Below, piece by piece: positions 9,021-19,346 of a stretch of DNA of 64,000 nucleotides; position 1 is the stretch's first letter, and each line of letters starts with the position of its first letter. A program made the position numbers and the translations under genes. Source of the stretch: Bog-366 sp963722555 (lineage in GTDB: Bacteria; Acidobacteriota; Terriglobia; UBA7540); NCBI GenBank assembly GCA_963722555.1, contig CAVRNQ010000007.1, positions 1,860,001 through 1,924,000 on the forward strand. Reading direction: 5' to 3'. The notes under the pieces were generated by a model. The model was not told the DNA's origin. It worked only from the letters and a program-made list of their open reading frames with translations, and made no database searches.

Positions 9021-11432
9021 TTACGGTTGATGTGCGGCATCACCTGCCCGGGCGACCCAGTCGAAAGCGTGCTCCTGCAAGCTGCGGGAAAAGCGGTTGA
9101 TGTCCTCCGGCGTTTCAAATTGCAGCGCTTCGGCATGGCCAAGCAGATCATAGGCCCGCTGGGATGTCTCAACCTCGCGCCGCACGTCCGCAATTCGTGC
9201 GTAACGGTCCAGCGTTGGCGCCACGAGTAGCACGGGCTTCGGAGCGATCAACGCCAGGACTTCGTCAAAATCAAACGGAACGCGATCCTCACGGCCGACG
9301 AAGAAACCGAGGCGGGGCAACAGGCCGTGGAGGTGCGAATAGTGACGGATGCCCTCGGTACCTTTATCGGGAGTGTCCAGCCGCAGCGGATCGAAGCCAC
9401 AGATCGAAACGAGGCCCTTGATGCGGTCGTCGAAGGCCGCCGTCAGCAAGCCGACTTTGCCGCCGAGCGCATAGCCAACTAAGTAGATTTGGGAGGAGTC
9501 AATCTCTTCCAAAGTGGAAAGTGCATCGATTGCCGCCCGCGTATCGTCAATCATGTTCCCCAGGATTGACCACTTCGGGTAGCGGTCGTAGAAATACTTG
9601 GCCTCGTGGACGCGGGTTCCAAAGCCGAGTTGATCAAAAGCGAACACGGCGAAACCTCTTTTCGTCAGCGACGGAAAGGAGGGCCTCTCGTCTTGGGTAT
9701 AAGCCCATCCCCCCGAAAGCCACGGGCGCCCCGCCGACCACCCATTCTGGTAGCTGTAGGGGTGGAGCCAGATCGCAACCGGCCACTTCCCGGGTTTGGG
9801 TTTGCCATCGGAACCCAGCGGGTAGTACAAATCGCCCTTCAAACCGTCCCCAAACTGCAACCCCGCCACGCCCATGCCCTCGCTCCTCAATCGCGCCTGC
9901 CCATTCTCATCGTCAACCGGCCGGTTGTACAACGTCGCCAGCCATCCGTCGCTCGACCAGTTGGTCTCCGAAAGCTTGTGATGCGCCGCAAAAGGAACTC
10001 GGGGCGGCGTCTCGCCAAGTACTTGTGAAATCCTCTGACGGATGGCTTTCTTCTTTTCTTCCCACTGCATCGCTGCGTTGATGGGACGCCCGTCCGCCTG
10101 GTTCAGGAAATCGCCAACCGATCTTTTCGGGTACGTAAGCGGATCGATCTTCTCCCGGGAGATCTTTTGCCAACCTTCAAACGTGTAGCCCAGAATCCAG
10201 GTCTCTGATTTCGGGTGGAACTTACGGCCAAAGACCGCATCAAAGAAGTCCATGAAGTTCTCGACGTCTTCGGTCGTGGTGTCATGCTCCCCGTCGCGGA
10301 GATTGAGCCAGACGTTTTCCTCATGTCCCAGGAAGCGGTAAACGCGCTGCAGGGAGCGATAGGCCTGTTCAAATCCAAAAGGGTTGCCCGCCGATTCGGC
10401 GTATCCGGAGTACATCATGAGACCCCGTGGGGCGATTGCGGCCATCAGCATGTTCTGGTCCACCGGCAGCTTGTCTTCCCGCCCGGCGAAGAAACGCAGC
10501 CGCGGATGAAACCAGTGGGGCTGGCCTGCGGTCAGCAACTCGATGCTTTCGTTGACAAACATGTCCGTGGTGTAGCGCCAGGGGTCGCACTCTCCCGTAT
10601 TGCCGCTTGAGAGGATGACCGCTCCGATCCGCTCGTCAAATGCCGCCGCCACCAACGCCTGTTTTCCATTCCGCGAGTGTCCGGTCAGGCCAATCTTTCT
10701 CTGGTCGACTTCTGGAAGTGTGAGGAGGTAATCCACCGCCCGCGAAGCCGCCCACGCCCAACGCGCCAGGCAGGAGAAGTCGTACTGCGGGTAAATCTCG
10801 ATGTACTGATCGGAATCGTCGGCGTCTCCGTACCGTGGGTCAGTGGCATTATAGTAACAGGCAATGTAGCCCCGCCGCACCGCCGTGTAGAGCCATGGCC
10901 GGTTGCGGCCGTGGTTGGTCAGAAACACGGGGAACGGGCCTTTGCCATCCGGAATGATCAATTGCAGGCGTAAGGTGGCGCGATGACCGGGGCCGAACTC
11001 AAGACGCACGTCACGCACGGTGGTAGCCCCCTCGCGCCGCGTATCGGTAACAACTGCGCGCAGATTGTCCGGTCGCGGAGGCATGGTGCCGAAGACCCAG
11101 TGCTCAGTTTGCGAGCGGATCCACTGCTTCTGGCGATTCCACAGGGCCTGATTGGTGACTGGGATCAGGCGGCCGTTCTCCCGGAGCACGAGGGGATCCG
11201 GGAGATCGGGAATCGAAGGCATGGTGTCGAAGTCCGGCGGGAATTCGCCAGTACGTTTGACCCATTCCTCCCACGTATTCTCATGAGCGCTGAGCCTTCC
11301 CGTCCCTGGTGCGCTACTGGGTGGGAGAACCCGCAGAAAGAGATCCAAATCCTGCCGCCGTTTGTCGGCGCCGTCCTGGGCAAGAAGGCAAAATGGAAAC
11401 AAGAAGGCGATGAGGATGGTCAGTCTTCGCAT
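9021..11432 (-). CDS. Secreted double alpha/beta-hydrolase, paralogue of the gene at 6734-8977
   Basis: The 803-residue product is aligned over its whole length with the neighbouring gene. The chosen ATG (11432) starts a clear signal peptide (MRRLTILIAFLFPFCLLAQD) and has GGAG about eleven bases upstream. Domain 1 has LTGHSRNGKQALVAA and REDKLPVDQNMLMA, as in CE15-like esterases. Domain 2 again has VGYALGGKVGLLTAAFDD, lacking the nucleophile Ser. It is longer than its paralogue mainly through an insert before domain 2 (PKPGKWPVAIW, then a Trp/Gly-rich loop). The tail-to-tail arrangement suggests an old inverted duplication. Confidence 0.85.
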   Translation of the reverse strand: MRRLTILIAFLFPFCLLAQDGADKRRQDLDLFLRVLPPSSAPGTGRLSAHENTWEEWVKRTGEFPPDFDTMPSIPDLPDPLVLRENGRLIPVTNQALWNRQKQWIRSQTEHWVFGTMPPRPDNLRAVVTDTRREGATTVRDVRLEFGPGHRATLRLQLIIPDGKGPFPVFLTNHGRNRPWLYTAVRRGYIACYYNATDPRYGDADDSDQYIEIYPQYDFSCLARWAWAASRAVDYLLTLPEVDQRKIGLTGHSRNGKQALVAAAFDERIGAVILSSGNTGECDPWRYTTDMFVNESIELLTAGQPHWFHPRLRFFAGREDKLPVDQNMLMAAIAPRGLMMYSGYAESAGNPFGFEQAYRSLQRVYRFLGHEENVWLNLRDGEHDTTTEDVENFMDFFDAVFGRKFHPKSETWILGYTFEGWQKISREKIDPLTYPKRSVGDFLNQADGRPINAAMQWEEKKKAIRQRISQVLGETPPRVPFAAHHKLSETNWSSDGWLATLYNRPVDDENGQARLRSEGMGVAGLQFGDGLKGDLYYPLGSDGKPKPGKWPVAIWLHPYSYQNGWSAGRPWLSGGWAYTQDERPSFPSLTKRGFAVFAFDQLGFGTRVHEAKYFYDRYPKWSILGNMIDDTRAAIDALSTLEEIDSSQIYLVGYALGGKVGLLTAAFDDRIKGLVSICGFDPLRLDTPDKGTEGIRHYSHLHGLLPRLGFFVGREDRVPFDFDEVLALIAPKPVLLVAPTLDRYARIADVRREVETSQRAYDLLGHAEALQFETPEDINRFSRSLQEHAFDWVARAGDAAHQP

Positions 11433-11589
11433 AGTCGGTTTCGCTCCGCTGGAAGATTGAAATACATTCGATGGCGGCCGCCTTAGAGTGCCCGGGCGCC
11501 ATAGGACCGGGCGTCTAGCGTAACGCAGAAGGAACCAAGGCAAAAGCCAGAATAATGCCGATGGCAATTAGCCGCCCTGAAGCAAGCGT

Positions 11590-11619
11590 AGCGCGGACCT
11601 GTTCGGTAGGTCCGCGGCT
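11590..11619. repeat. Short palindrome of the GCGGACCTG family, second copy
   Basis: GCGCGGACCT and AGGTCCGCGGC flank a short loop. Same family as 4295-4324 and 30484-30511. Confidence 0.7.
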
Positions 11620-11658
11620 CTTCGCGCCCGCCAGCGCTCGCCGTACCGCCAGTCGTTG

Positions 11659-11752
11659 TGCCCCCTCACCCCCGGCGCTCGGGGCCCCCCGCCCGCTCCG
11701 GCTGGTGAAAGCGCCGGCAGCGGGCCACCCTCTCCCGCGAGGGGAGAGGGCA
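11659..11752. repeat. CCCTCACCCCC-type GC-rich repeat
   Basis: CCCCCTCACCCCCGGCGCTC is followed by a second hairpin, CCCTCTCCCGCGAGGGGAGA. A related unit lies at 24416-24462. The remaining bases between 11433 and 11875 carry no gene that I can support. Confidence 0.6.
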
Positions 11753-11875
11753 AGCGCGAGCAAGGCAAGAGCACCCTGGCAGCGTGGGTCTTAGGAGAAC
11801 GGTCGTCGTCGGTGCGGCAGGCTGTGCTAAGATGGCGTCTTCCCCAAGGGAGGTTTGCGCGAACAGGTGTGCTCC

Positions 11876-12358
11876 ATGCCGAAGCCGTCCCAACCCGCCG
11901 TGAAGCATTTCGCCGTGAACCGACAGGCCCAGCATCTCTATTTTCTCCTGGACAAGTTCGAGGCAGGCATGGAATTGACCGGCACGGAGGTGAAGTCGGT
12001 TCGCGAAGGGAAGATCAACCTCAAAGACAGTTATGTCAACTTCGAGAGAAACCAGGCATGGTTGATTGACTGTCATATCAGCCCTTACACGGCGGGGAGC
12101 TACTCGAATCACGACCCGCTGCGCGACCGGCGCCTGCTGCTCCATCGGCAGGAGATTGACAAGCTGGCGGGTCGCACCAAGGAAAAAGGACTCACGGTAA
12201 TTCCGACCCGGGTCTATCTGAAGAAAAACCTGATCAAGTGTGAAGTTGCCTTGGCGAAGGGTAAGAAAGTTTACGACCACCGGGAGACATCGCGGCGACG
12301 CACCATCGAACGCGAGACCCAGCAGGCCATACACGAACATCGCCGGCGCCGCTCCTAG
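11876..12358 (+). CDS. smpB: tmRNA-binding protein SmpB
   Basis: SmpB binds tmRNA and lets it enter stalled ribosomes for trans-translation. The 160-residue product has the OB-fold core (GMELTGTEVKSVREGKINLK, DSYVNFERNQAWLIDCHISP) and the basic C-terminal tail (KKVYDHRETSRRRTIERETQ) that reaches the decoding centre. ATG 11876 has AGGTG six bases upstream. An upstream TTG at 11855 directly abuts a GGGAGGT and is less likely. No ssrA gene was found in the window. pepA follows 46 bases downstream on the same strand. Confidence 0.97.
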   Translation: MPKPSQPAVKHFAVNRQAQHLYFLLDKFEAGMELTGTEVKSVREGKINLKDSYVNFERNQAWLIDCHISPYTAGSYSNHDPLRDRRLLLHRQEIDKLAGRTKEKGLTVIPTRVYLKKNLIKCEVALAKGKKVYDHRETSRRRTIERETQQAIHEHRRRRS

Positions 12359-12404
12359 CGTCCCCGGCGCGTTGTCTTGCCATTCCAGGAAGGAGACGTA
12401 ATCT

Positions 12405-13889
12405 GTGAAAACTGAATTCCGGCACGAACCTTTACCGCAACTGTTTTGCTCGGCGCTGGTGGCTTATGCCTTCGAGGGTACGCCCGCCGCGAGTGGCACG
12501 GTGGGGCGATTGCCGGCAGAAACGCGGGGCTTCCTCGAGGAGTTGCAGTCGGCGGGCGAGCTGACTGGAAAGAGTTTCGAGTGCACGCTGGTTCACCTGC
12601 CGGTGGGATTGACCGCGACCAGGCTGCTCGTGGTGGGGGCCGGCAAGAGCGAGAAGTTCAGCGAGAGGCAACTCCGGCATGTGGTGGGAACCGCAGTCAG
12701 AAGCCTGCGTTCGCGAGGCGTGCGGAATGTCGCCTGGATTCTCGGCGGGACGGAACCGTCTGCGGTCGAAGCGACCGTGGAGGCGGCGCTACTGGCCGAC
12801 TACGACGCCGACCGCTACCGGACCGAGCGCAATAGTGAGAAGAGAATTGACCGCATGGAACTGGCCACGGGCGGCGACGCGCTCACCCCGGAAGCGGAAG
12901 CCGCGCTGGAGCGGGGCCGCATTATCGGCGAGGCCCAGAACTTCGCGCGCGATCTTGTCAACGAGCCGTCCAATCGCATGACGCCCACCCTGCTGGCGGC
13001 GCGCGCCGAAGCCATGGCCACACGCTTCGGCTTGGAGTGCCAAATCCTCGGACCCGCCGAGATACAGGCCTTGAAAATGGGCGCCTTCTGGGCGGTGGCG
13101 CAGGGCAGCGAGGAACCTGCCAGACTGATCGTGGTTCGCTACTTGCCGGAGGGCGCCCCGGAACAGCCGGTGATCGGTTTGATTGGGAAGGGAGTAACTT
13201 TTGACTCGGGGGGCATCTCCCTTAAACCCGGCGAGAACATGCATGAGATGAAGACGGATATGGCGGGTGGCGCCACGATGCTGGGCGTCATGCAGGCGAT
13301 TGCACAGCTCAAGCCCCGGGTGCGAGTTATGGCGCTCGTTCCGGCGACTGAGAACCTGCCCAGCGGAAAAGCCTACAAGCCCGGTGATGTCCTCACGTCG
13401 ATGTCCGGGAAGACCATCGAGATCCTGAATACGGACGCGGAGGGTCGCCTGGTGCTGGCTGACACCCTGACTTACGCGAAGCAGGGCGGCTGTACCGTGC
13501 TGATTGATGCGGCAACCCTGACGGGCGCCGTAACCACTGCCCTGGGCCACATTACGACCGGTGTCTTCGGCTGGAACAAGGATTGGGTGAGCCGCGTGCT
13601 GGCCGCCGCCCAGACAGCCGGCGAAAGAATGTGGCAATTGCCAATGGACGATGACTACCGCGAGCTTTACAAGAGCCTCATCGCCGACTTCGCGAACACC
13701 GGCGGGCGTCCCGGGGGAGCGATCACGGGCGCCATGTTTATTGGGGAATTTGCCGGCGACACTCCTTGGGTCCATCTGGACATTGCCGGCACCCGCTGGG
13801 CGAATGATGAAAAGCCCTACCGGTGCAAGGGGCCCACGGGCCACGGCGTGCGGACGCTCGTCAAGCTCTTGACGAGCCTTCCGACCTAG
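12405..13889 (+). CDS. pepA: Leucyl (cytosol) aminopeptidase, M17 family
   Basis: The 494-residue enzyme removes N-terminal amino acids using two metal ions. The M17 signature NTDAEGRLVLADTL is present. So are the metal and catalytic residues in GKGVTFDSGGISLKPGENMH and KTDMAGGATMLG. The length is normal, with an N-terminal macro-like domain of about 160 residues. It starts at GTG with AAGGAGACG upstream (12389-12397). It follows smpB closely and may be co-transcribed with it. Confidence 0.96.
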   Translation: MKTEFRHEPLPQLFCSALVAYAFEGTPAASGTVGRLPAETRGFLEELQSAGELTGKSFECTLVHLPVGLTATRLLVVGAGKSEKFSERQLRHVVGTAVRSLRSRGVRNVAWILGGTEPSAVEATVEAALLADYDADRYRTERNSEKRIDRMELATGGDALTPEAEAALERGRIIGEAQNFARDLVNEPSNRMTPTLLAARAEAMATRFGLECQILGPAEIQALKMGAFWAVAQGSEEPARLIVVRYLPEGAPEQPVIGLIGKGVTFDSGGISLKPGENMHEMKTDMAGGATMLGVMQAIAQLKPRVRVMALVPATENLPSGKAYKPGDVLTSMSGKTIEILNTDAEGRLVLADTLTYAKQGGCTVLIDAATLTGAVTTALGHITTGVFGWNKDWVSRVLAAAQTAGERMWQLPMDDDYRELYKSLIADFANTGGRPGGAITGAMFIGEFAGDTPWVHLDIAGTRWANDEKPYRCKGPTGHGVRTLVKLLTSLPT

Positions 13890-13891
13890 CC

Positions 13892-14098
13892 CGAATTTCT
13901 CACGACGGGATTGGAAGGGCGGGGCTTCACAGGCTGCGGAAGAATGCTTCCATGCTGTCACCCTGAGCGCATTCACTGTCATCCTGAGCGAAGCGAAGGA
14001 CCCCTGCAGTTGGCCTGTGAGTGAAAAGGACAAACTGCGGGGGTTCTTCGCTTCGCTCAGGATGACAACAGGGAAGCGTTTTTCCGCAGCCTCTACAG
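13892..14098. repeat. Long palindromic repeat, copy B
   Basis: The outer arm starts GAATTTCTCAC (13892). The inner arm AGGCTGCGGAAGAATGCTTC (13931) pairs with GAAGCGTTTTTCCGCAGCCT (ends 14092). The centre holds CCTGAGCGAAGCGAAGGACC and its inverse. It lies between convergent pepA and argS and can form a very long hairpin, so it may end transcription from both sides. Confidence 0.85.
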
Positions 14099-14134
14099 CC
14101 TTCCTCCCCGCCCGCTGCCACCCGCGCTTTCTCT

Positions 14135-16153
14135 CTACATCCGCTCGGGAATCTCGATGCCCATTTGCTCCGTGGCCAGGGTGAGCGTGCGCTCGGTGAG
14201 GTGGACGAGGAAGAGCAGGAAGTGCTGGCGCGCCAGGTCAGATTCACTCAGGATGTGGTAGCGATGATAGAAGTTGTTAAAGGCCTGGGCGAGGCGGAAG
14301 GCATATTTCGCCACCACGGCGGGCTCCTCGCTGCTGATGGCTTGCTCGACCGCCGCCTCCAACTGGCCGGCCAGCAGGGTCAACTCCCAAAACGCCAGGC
14401 CATCCTCTCCCGTGTAGAAGCTTTGTAGCTGGTCCGCTGCCAGCAATTGCGCCAGGCGCCCGGGTTGGAAATCCGGCTGCGCTTCCTGGAACTTCCGAAA
14501 GATATTCCGCGCCCGCACCACGCTGTATTGCAGGTAGGGTCCGGTCTCGCCTTCAAAGGCCAGGGCTTCCTTGAAGTCGAAGGCAATGATGACGCGGCGC
14601 GAGTACTTCAGAAGGAAGTAGCGCAGCGCGCCCACGGCAATGTGGCGGGCACAGGCCTGCTGCTCTGCCGGATCCTGGGTCATGCTGCGGGAGCGCACTT
14701 CTTGGGAGGCGCGGGCAATGAGCGTGTCAATCAGGTCGTCGGCCTTCACGCCCTGACCTTTGCGCCCGGAGACTTCCACGTAAGACCGCGCGAGATCGTC
14801 CTGGCTGAGCGCAATCCCCATCTCCTCGGCGCAGCCCGGCGAGAGTCCCACGACTTCGTAGGCGAAATGGTGGAGGTTCGCGGCGCACTCGTGGTAGCCC
14901 AGCGTGTGGAACGCGGCCTTGACGATGTTTTGCAGGTATGACTGCCGCGTATCAATGACAGCGTAGGCGGCGCTGGCATGGCCGAACGCCGGCGCCTCCG
15001 CCTGGCCGTGCACGGTGGTTCGCCAAACCTCGTGCCCGTCCGGGTAGCGGTGAAAGGCGTTGTAGCCAAAATCCTTTCCCAGGAGTGCAAATTTCCAGAG
15101 ATGATAAGCAATGTCTTTGCCGACGTAGGTCACGGTGCCGTTGGAGCGCACGATGACCTTGATGTCATCGGCGTCCTCCGGTTGGCTTTCTCCTTCGCCG
15201 GCGGCCTCCCCCAGGTCCATGACCCAGCACCCGGCATTCTTGCCGTTCTTCTCGAATCGCACCGCCCCTTTTTGCTTGAGCAGTTCGAAAGCTGATTTCC
15301 AGAAATCGAGTTTGAGGATCTCGCTTTCCTGCACCAGCGCGTCGTAGCGGACGTTAATGCGAAACATCGTTTCCAGGTGCGTGCGGACGATGGCGGTGGA
15401 AATCAACTCGGCCAGGGCGGCGGGCTCGCCGCGGCCATCTTCAATATCCTTGAGGGCCTGGGCGCGCAGTTCGAGGGCTCCCTTGTCTTCTTCATACCAC
15501 TGGAAAACCCGCGCGTAGAGATCCCAGCAGTAATAGTCGAATCGCACCGCAGGGTTGGGAATCAACGCCTCGACCTCTTTCCGGGTCTTCTTCTCCAAGT
15601 GCAGGAATCCCACCACGACGTCCGCCACCTGCACGCCGGTGTTGTCGATGTAGTTCTGCACCTCCACCGTTTCGCCGTGGAAGCGCAGCAGGCGAACGAA
15701 GGTGTCACCCAGCACGGCGTTGCGCAGGTGCCCGATGTGCGCCGCTTTGTTGGGGTTGATGCTGGTGTGCTCAACCAGGATCTTGCCCCGCGGCGTCACG
15801 GGCATGGCACGTGAGGCACTGCGCAGCTCAAATAGCTGCGCCGCGCTTCGCGCGCGTTGCAGGTGGAAATTCAGGTAGCCTGCCCCGGCCACGGTTACGC
15901 GCTCCACGCCGTCAACACCGGAGAGGCGCGGAATAAGTTGTTCGGCGATTTTGCGGGGCGGCTGGCGCAACTGCTTCGCCAGCTCGAAGCAGGCGGCGAG
16001 GGAAATGTCGCCCATCTCAAGGTTCGGAGGTGTGTCCAGCGGCGGCGGCGCAACCCCCAATTGGAAGGTGTGGCCCACCGCCTCCACGAACTTTGCCTGG
16101 ATCTTCTGTTGGATCTCGGGTAACAAGCAGCCTCTCCCGGTGCTCGAAGTCAC
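14135..16153 (-). CDS. argS: Arginyl-tRNA synthetase
   Basis: A class I aminoacyl-tRNA synthetase charging tRNA-Arg. The 672-residue product has an N-terminal Add-1 tRNA-binding domain, the HIGH motif in INPNKAAHIGHLRNAVLGD, the Rossmann core, a KMSKS-equivalent region SGRKGQGVKADDL, and the C-terminal DALR anticodon-binding domain (FNNFYHRYHILSESD). It is somewhat longer than many bacterial ArgRS because of inserts after the HIGH region. The upstream start is not fixed by a strong ribosome binding site. Confidence 0.97.
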   Translation of the reverse strand: MTSSTGRGCLLPEIQQKIQAKFVEAVGHTFQLGVAPPPLDTPPNLEMGDISLAACFELAKQLRQPPRKIAEQLIPRLSGVDGVERVTVAGAGYLNFHLQRARSAAQLFELRSASRAMPVTPRGKILVEHTSINPNKAAHIGHLRNAVLGDTFVRLLRFHGETVEVQNYIDNTGVQVADVVVGFLHLEKKTRKEVEALIPNPAVRFDYYCWDLYARVFQWYEEDKGALELRAQALKDIEDGRGEPAALAELISTAIVRTHLETMFRINVRYDALVQESEILKLDFWKSAFELLKQKGAVRFEKNGKNAGCWVMDLGEAAGEGESQPEDADDIKVIVRSNGTVTYVGKDIAYHLWKFALLGKDFGYNAFHRYPDGHEVWRTTVHGQAEAPAFGHASAAYAVIDTRQSYLQNIVKAAFHTLGYHECAANLHHFAYEVVGLSPGCAEEMGIALSQDDLARSYVEVSGRKGQGVKADDLIDTLIARASQEVRSRSMTQDPAEQQACARHIAVGALRYFLLKYSRRVIIAFDFKEALAFEGETGPYLQYSVVRARNIFRKFQEAQPDFQPGRLAQLLAADQLQSFYTGEDGLAFWELTLLAGQLEAAVEQAISSEEPAVVAKYAFRLAQAFNNFYHRYHILSESDLARQHFLLFLVHLTERTLTLATEQMGIEIPERM

Positions 16154-16337
16154 TGGAGGCGGCGCCGCTCGGCGCCGCGAGGCCCGCCCCTACAGTGCGA
16201 AACGCGCGCGCCACGATAAACGCATGATTATAGCAGAGCCCTCCCGCGTGGGGAGAATCCCTTTGCGCGGCGGTAGTGACGCATTTTGCCCTTCAGTCGA
16301 TCATGGCCGTCGACTGTGGCGAGGGGGGACAGGTCCT

Positions 16338-16554
16338 GTGCCCTGCAAGGGCACAAGATAGTAGCCGGGGGCAACGCCCCCGGAAAACGCCCCCACAAGG
16401 TCCGACCCTGAAAGGGTCGATTCTGGGTGGCGTCACGCCCGTCTCGTGTTCTGCGGCCCAGGGTCGTGCGACCCCTTCAGGGTCGGGGGAACGAGCGTCG
16501 CGCTTTCCGGGGGCGTTGCCCCCGGCTACTCTATCGATCCCCTGCGGGGATCAG
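16338..16554. repeat. Nested GC-rich palindromic repeat, copy 1
   Basis: Successive hairpins: TGTGCCCTGCAAGGGCACA, then CCGGGGGCAACGCCCCCGG, then GACCCTGAAAGGGTC, then CGACCCCTTCAGGGTCG, then a second CCGGGGGCGTTGCCCCCGG, and GATCCCCTGCGGGGATC. The second copy, at 57781-57998, has its outer hairpins in swapped order. An open frame runs through it, but the gene begins only at 16684. Confidence 0.85.
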
Positions 16555-16683
16555 ACACGGAGCCATTTTCGTCAAAATGAGTCACTACTTGCGCAACAGC
16601 AGCTTTCGAATTCTTACCCCGGGGATGTGTGCTTGCAAGCCGGCGGCTTTTCAACTACCTTTCAGCGAACAGAGGAGGCCGTC

Positions 16684-18231
16684 ATGATCAAAACTTTTCA
16701 CTTGTCTCGCCGCATCCAAGGCAGGGGTCGCTTCGTGCGACTGCGGGGAGCGGGGCCGTTGCTCGCCGTGCTCGCGGGGTGCGCGCTTGTGGTGACGCTC
16801 TTCGCTGCGGCCTCGAAGTCGCACGGCGACTTCGAAGGCGAAACCGACATCGGCGGACCGCTGCGCGCGGGTTCCGCAACGTTCGACGCCGCACGTGGTG
16901 AATACCGCATCACGGGGGGCGGCGCCAACATGTGGGAACAGAAGGACGCGTTCCATTTCCTGTGGCGGCGAGCTTCGGGGGATTTGACCTTGACGGCTAA
17001 CGTGAGTTTTCCACATCCCGGCGGGAACGAGCATAAGAAGGCGGGCTGGATGGTGCGGCAGGGCTTGGGCCCGAGCGCGCCTTACGCTGACTTGGTCGTG
17101 CATGCCAGCGGACTCACGAGCCTGCAATATCGCTTGACCGAGGGCGGCGCCACGGAGGAGATTCAGTCGAAGATTTCGATGCCGGGAACCATTCGGCTGG
17201 TCCGCCTGGGGGACACGTTTGCGCTTTGGGCGTCGCGCGCGGGTGGACCCATGGAGCTGGCCGGGTCGGTCGAAGTCCCGCTGCATGACCCGGTGTATGT
17301 GGGTCTCGCGGTGTGTGCTCATGATGCCGAAGCGCTGGAGGAAGCCGTGCTCTCAAACGTGAGCAGCCTGGGAGGAAAGGAAGAAGAACGTCCGGAGCGG
17401 GCCGTGGAAAGCCGCTTGGAGATTATCTCTCTGGACGGCCGCGAGCGGCGCGTCGTCTACCATGCCGAAAAGCGTTTCGAGGCGCCCAACTGGTCGCGTG
17501 ACGGGAAGTTTCTGCTCTTCAACAGCGGCGGACGACTTTACACGCTGCCGGTCGAAGGCGGCGAGCCCCGACTTCTGGACACGGGCGAGGCCATCCATTG
17601 CAACAACGATCACGGGTTCTCGCCGGACGGCACGTGGCTCGCGATCAGCCATTCGCCCGGCGAGGACTCCCTGATTTATGTGCTCCCGGCCGGGGGCGGA
17701 AAGCCGCGCCGGGTAACGGAGCGCGGGCCGTCTTACTGGCACGGCTGGTCTCCCGACGGCAAGACGCTGGCCTATTGCGCGGAGCGAGGCGGCAACTTCG
17801 ATGTCTACACCATTCCCGTGGAGGGCGGGGAAGAGCGGCGACTAACGGAGGCCGCGGGCCTCGACGACGGGCCCGATTATTCACCGGACGGCCAGTACAT
17901 CTACTTCAACTCGGAGCGCACGGGCTGGATGCAGATCTGGCGCATGCGGCCGGATGGAACCGCTCAGGAGCAAGTGACCCACGACGATTACGCCAACTGG
18001 TTCGCTCACCCCTCACCCGATGGGAAATGGCTGGTGTTCATTTCATTCGACAAACACGTGAAGGGGCACCCGCCCAACAAAGACGTCATGCTGCGCCTGA
18101 TGCCAGCGGCGGGCGGTGAACCGCGCGTCCTGGTGAAGCTCTTCGGAGGGCAGGGAACGATGAACGTGCCGTCCTGGTCGCCCGACAGCCAACATCTGGC
18201 CTGTGTGAGCTATCGCCTGCTTAAGCCCTGA
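16684..18231 (+). CDS. Exported TolB-like (PD40) beta-propeller protein with N-terminal lectin-like domain
   Basis: The ATG at 16684 has GAGGAGG five bases upstream, giving 515 residues. A hydrophobic segment (LLAVLAGCALVVTLFAAASK) around residues 20-45 is a signal peptide or membrane anchor. Residues about 50-220 resemble a DUF1349/concanavalin-like fold (GDLTLTANVSF, GWMVRQGLG). The rest contains repeated PD40 blades: WSRDGKFLLFNSGG, FSPDGTWLAIS, WSPDGKTLAYC, YSPDGQYIYFNSERTG, PSPDGKWLVFIS, WSPDSQHLACVS. It is likely periplasmic. The substrate or partner is unknown, and no tol-pal genes are adjacent. Confidence 0.8.
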   Translation: MIKTFHLSRRIQGRGRFVRLRGAGPLLAVLAGCALVVTLFAAASKSHGDFEGETDIGGPLRAGSATFDAARGEYRITGGGANMWEQKDAFHFLWRRASGDLTLTANVSFPHPGGNEHKKAGWMVRQGLGPSAPYADLVVHASGLTSLQYRLTEGGATEEIQSKISMPGTIRLVRLGDTFALWASRAGGPMELAGSVEVPLHDPVYVGLAVCAHDAEALEEAVLSNVSSLGGKEEERPERAVESRLEIISLDGRERRVVYHAEKRFEAPNWSRDGKFLLFNSGGRLYTLPVEGGEPRLLDTGEAIHCNNDHGFSPDGTWLAISHSPGEDSLIYVLPAGGGKPRRVTERGPSYWHGWSPDGKTLAYCAERGGNFDVYTIPVEGGEERRLTEAAGLDDGPDYSPDGQYIYFNSERTGWMQIWRMRPDGTAQEQVTHDDYANWFAHPSPDGKWLVFISFDKHVKGHPPNKDVMLRLMPAAGGEPRVLVKLFGGQGTMNVPSWSPDSQHLACVSYRLLKP

Positions 18232-18269
18232 CTGCGAGCGCGCGCTATGCATTGCAATATCGCGGGTGG

Positions 18270-18306
18270 CGCATACGTCCCGACGGTTTTTGTCGGGATG
18301 TATGCG
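18270..18306. repeat. REP element, left copy
   Basis: An imperfect hairpin (CGCATACGTCCCGACGG, TTTTT, GTCGGGATGTATGCG) that recurs in inverted orientation at 18610-18644 and brackets a transposase relic. Just left of it, at 18249-18262, is the reverse complement of the GATATTGCAATGC repeat end. Confidence 0.8.
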
Positions 18307-18328
18307 ACCCAGGGACGATATAATTTTC

Positions 18329-18588
18329 GGGCTAAAGCACTATTACGGCCTCAATCCTCTGCATCATCTGACCACCCGCACCTATCCTCGCGCTCGCCGG
18401 TTTGACTCCGAGCGTTTTAGGAACCAAGGGGTTGCGACTTTCGGCGAGCTGATAAGAAATTGAATTGCCTGCACAACAATCCCGCGAAACGAGGCTTGGT
18501 TAAGCACCCGGGCGACTGGCCGTGGTCGAGTTGGAGGTTCCATTTCTGGAATGACGCTTCGATCTTGGCCATGGACAAATTGCTGTGA
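18329..18588 (+). pseudogene. REP-associated tyrosine transposase (RAYT, IS200-like Y1) relic with internal deletion
   Basis: Two pieces remain in different frames. 18329-18463 encodes GLKHYYGLNPLHHLTTRTYP and onward, matching the start of RAYT proteins. 18454-18588 encodes LNCLHNNPAKRGLVKHPGDW and PWSSWRFHF, matching the conserved C-terminal HNNPVKRGLV...WPWSS signature. The central part, with the HUH and catalytic Tyr, is deleted. The relic is flanked by inverted REPs (18270-18306, 18610-18644), the normal arrangement for RAYT genes. Confidence 0.85.
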
Positions 18589-18609
18589 TGACATCAACAA
18601 ATTGAGGGT

Positions 18610-18644
18610 CGCATCCATCCCGACAAAAACCGTCGGGACGTATG
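18610..18644. repeat. REP element, right copy (inverted)
   Basis: Near-exact reverse complement of 18270-18306. The group II intron begins directly at its right end. Confidence 0.8.

Positions 18645-19346
<702 letters not shown>

Noticed and set aside
11433..11875. tmRNA gene beside smpB
   Set aside because: No tRNA-Ala-like ends or tag frame seen. The stretch is made of repeats.
16276..16683. N-terminal extension of the TolB-like protein
   Set aside because: It runs through the nested GC repeat. The strong ribosome binding site and signal peptide are at 16684.
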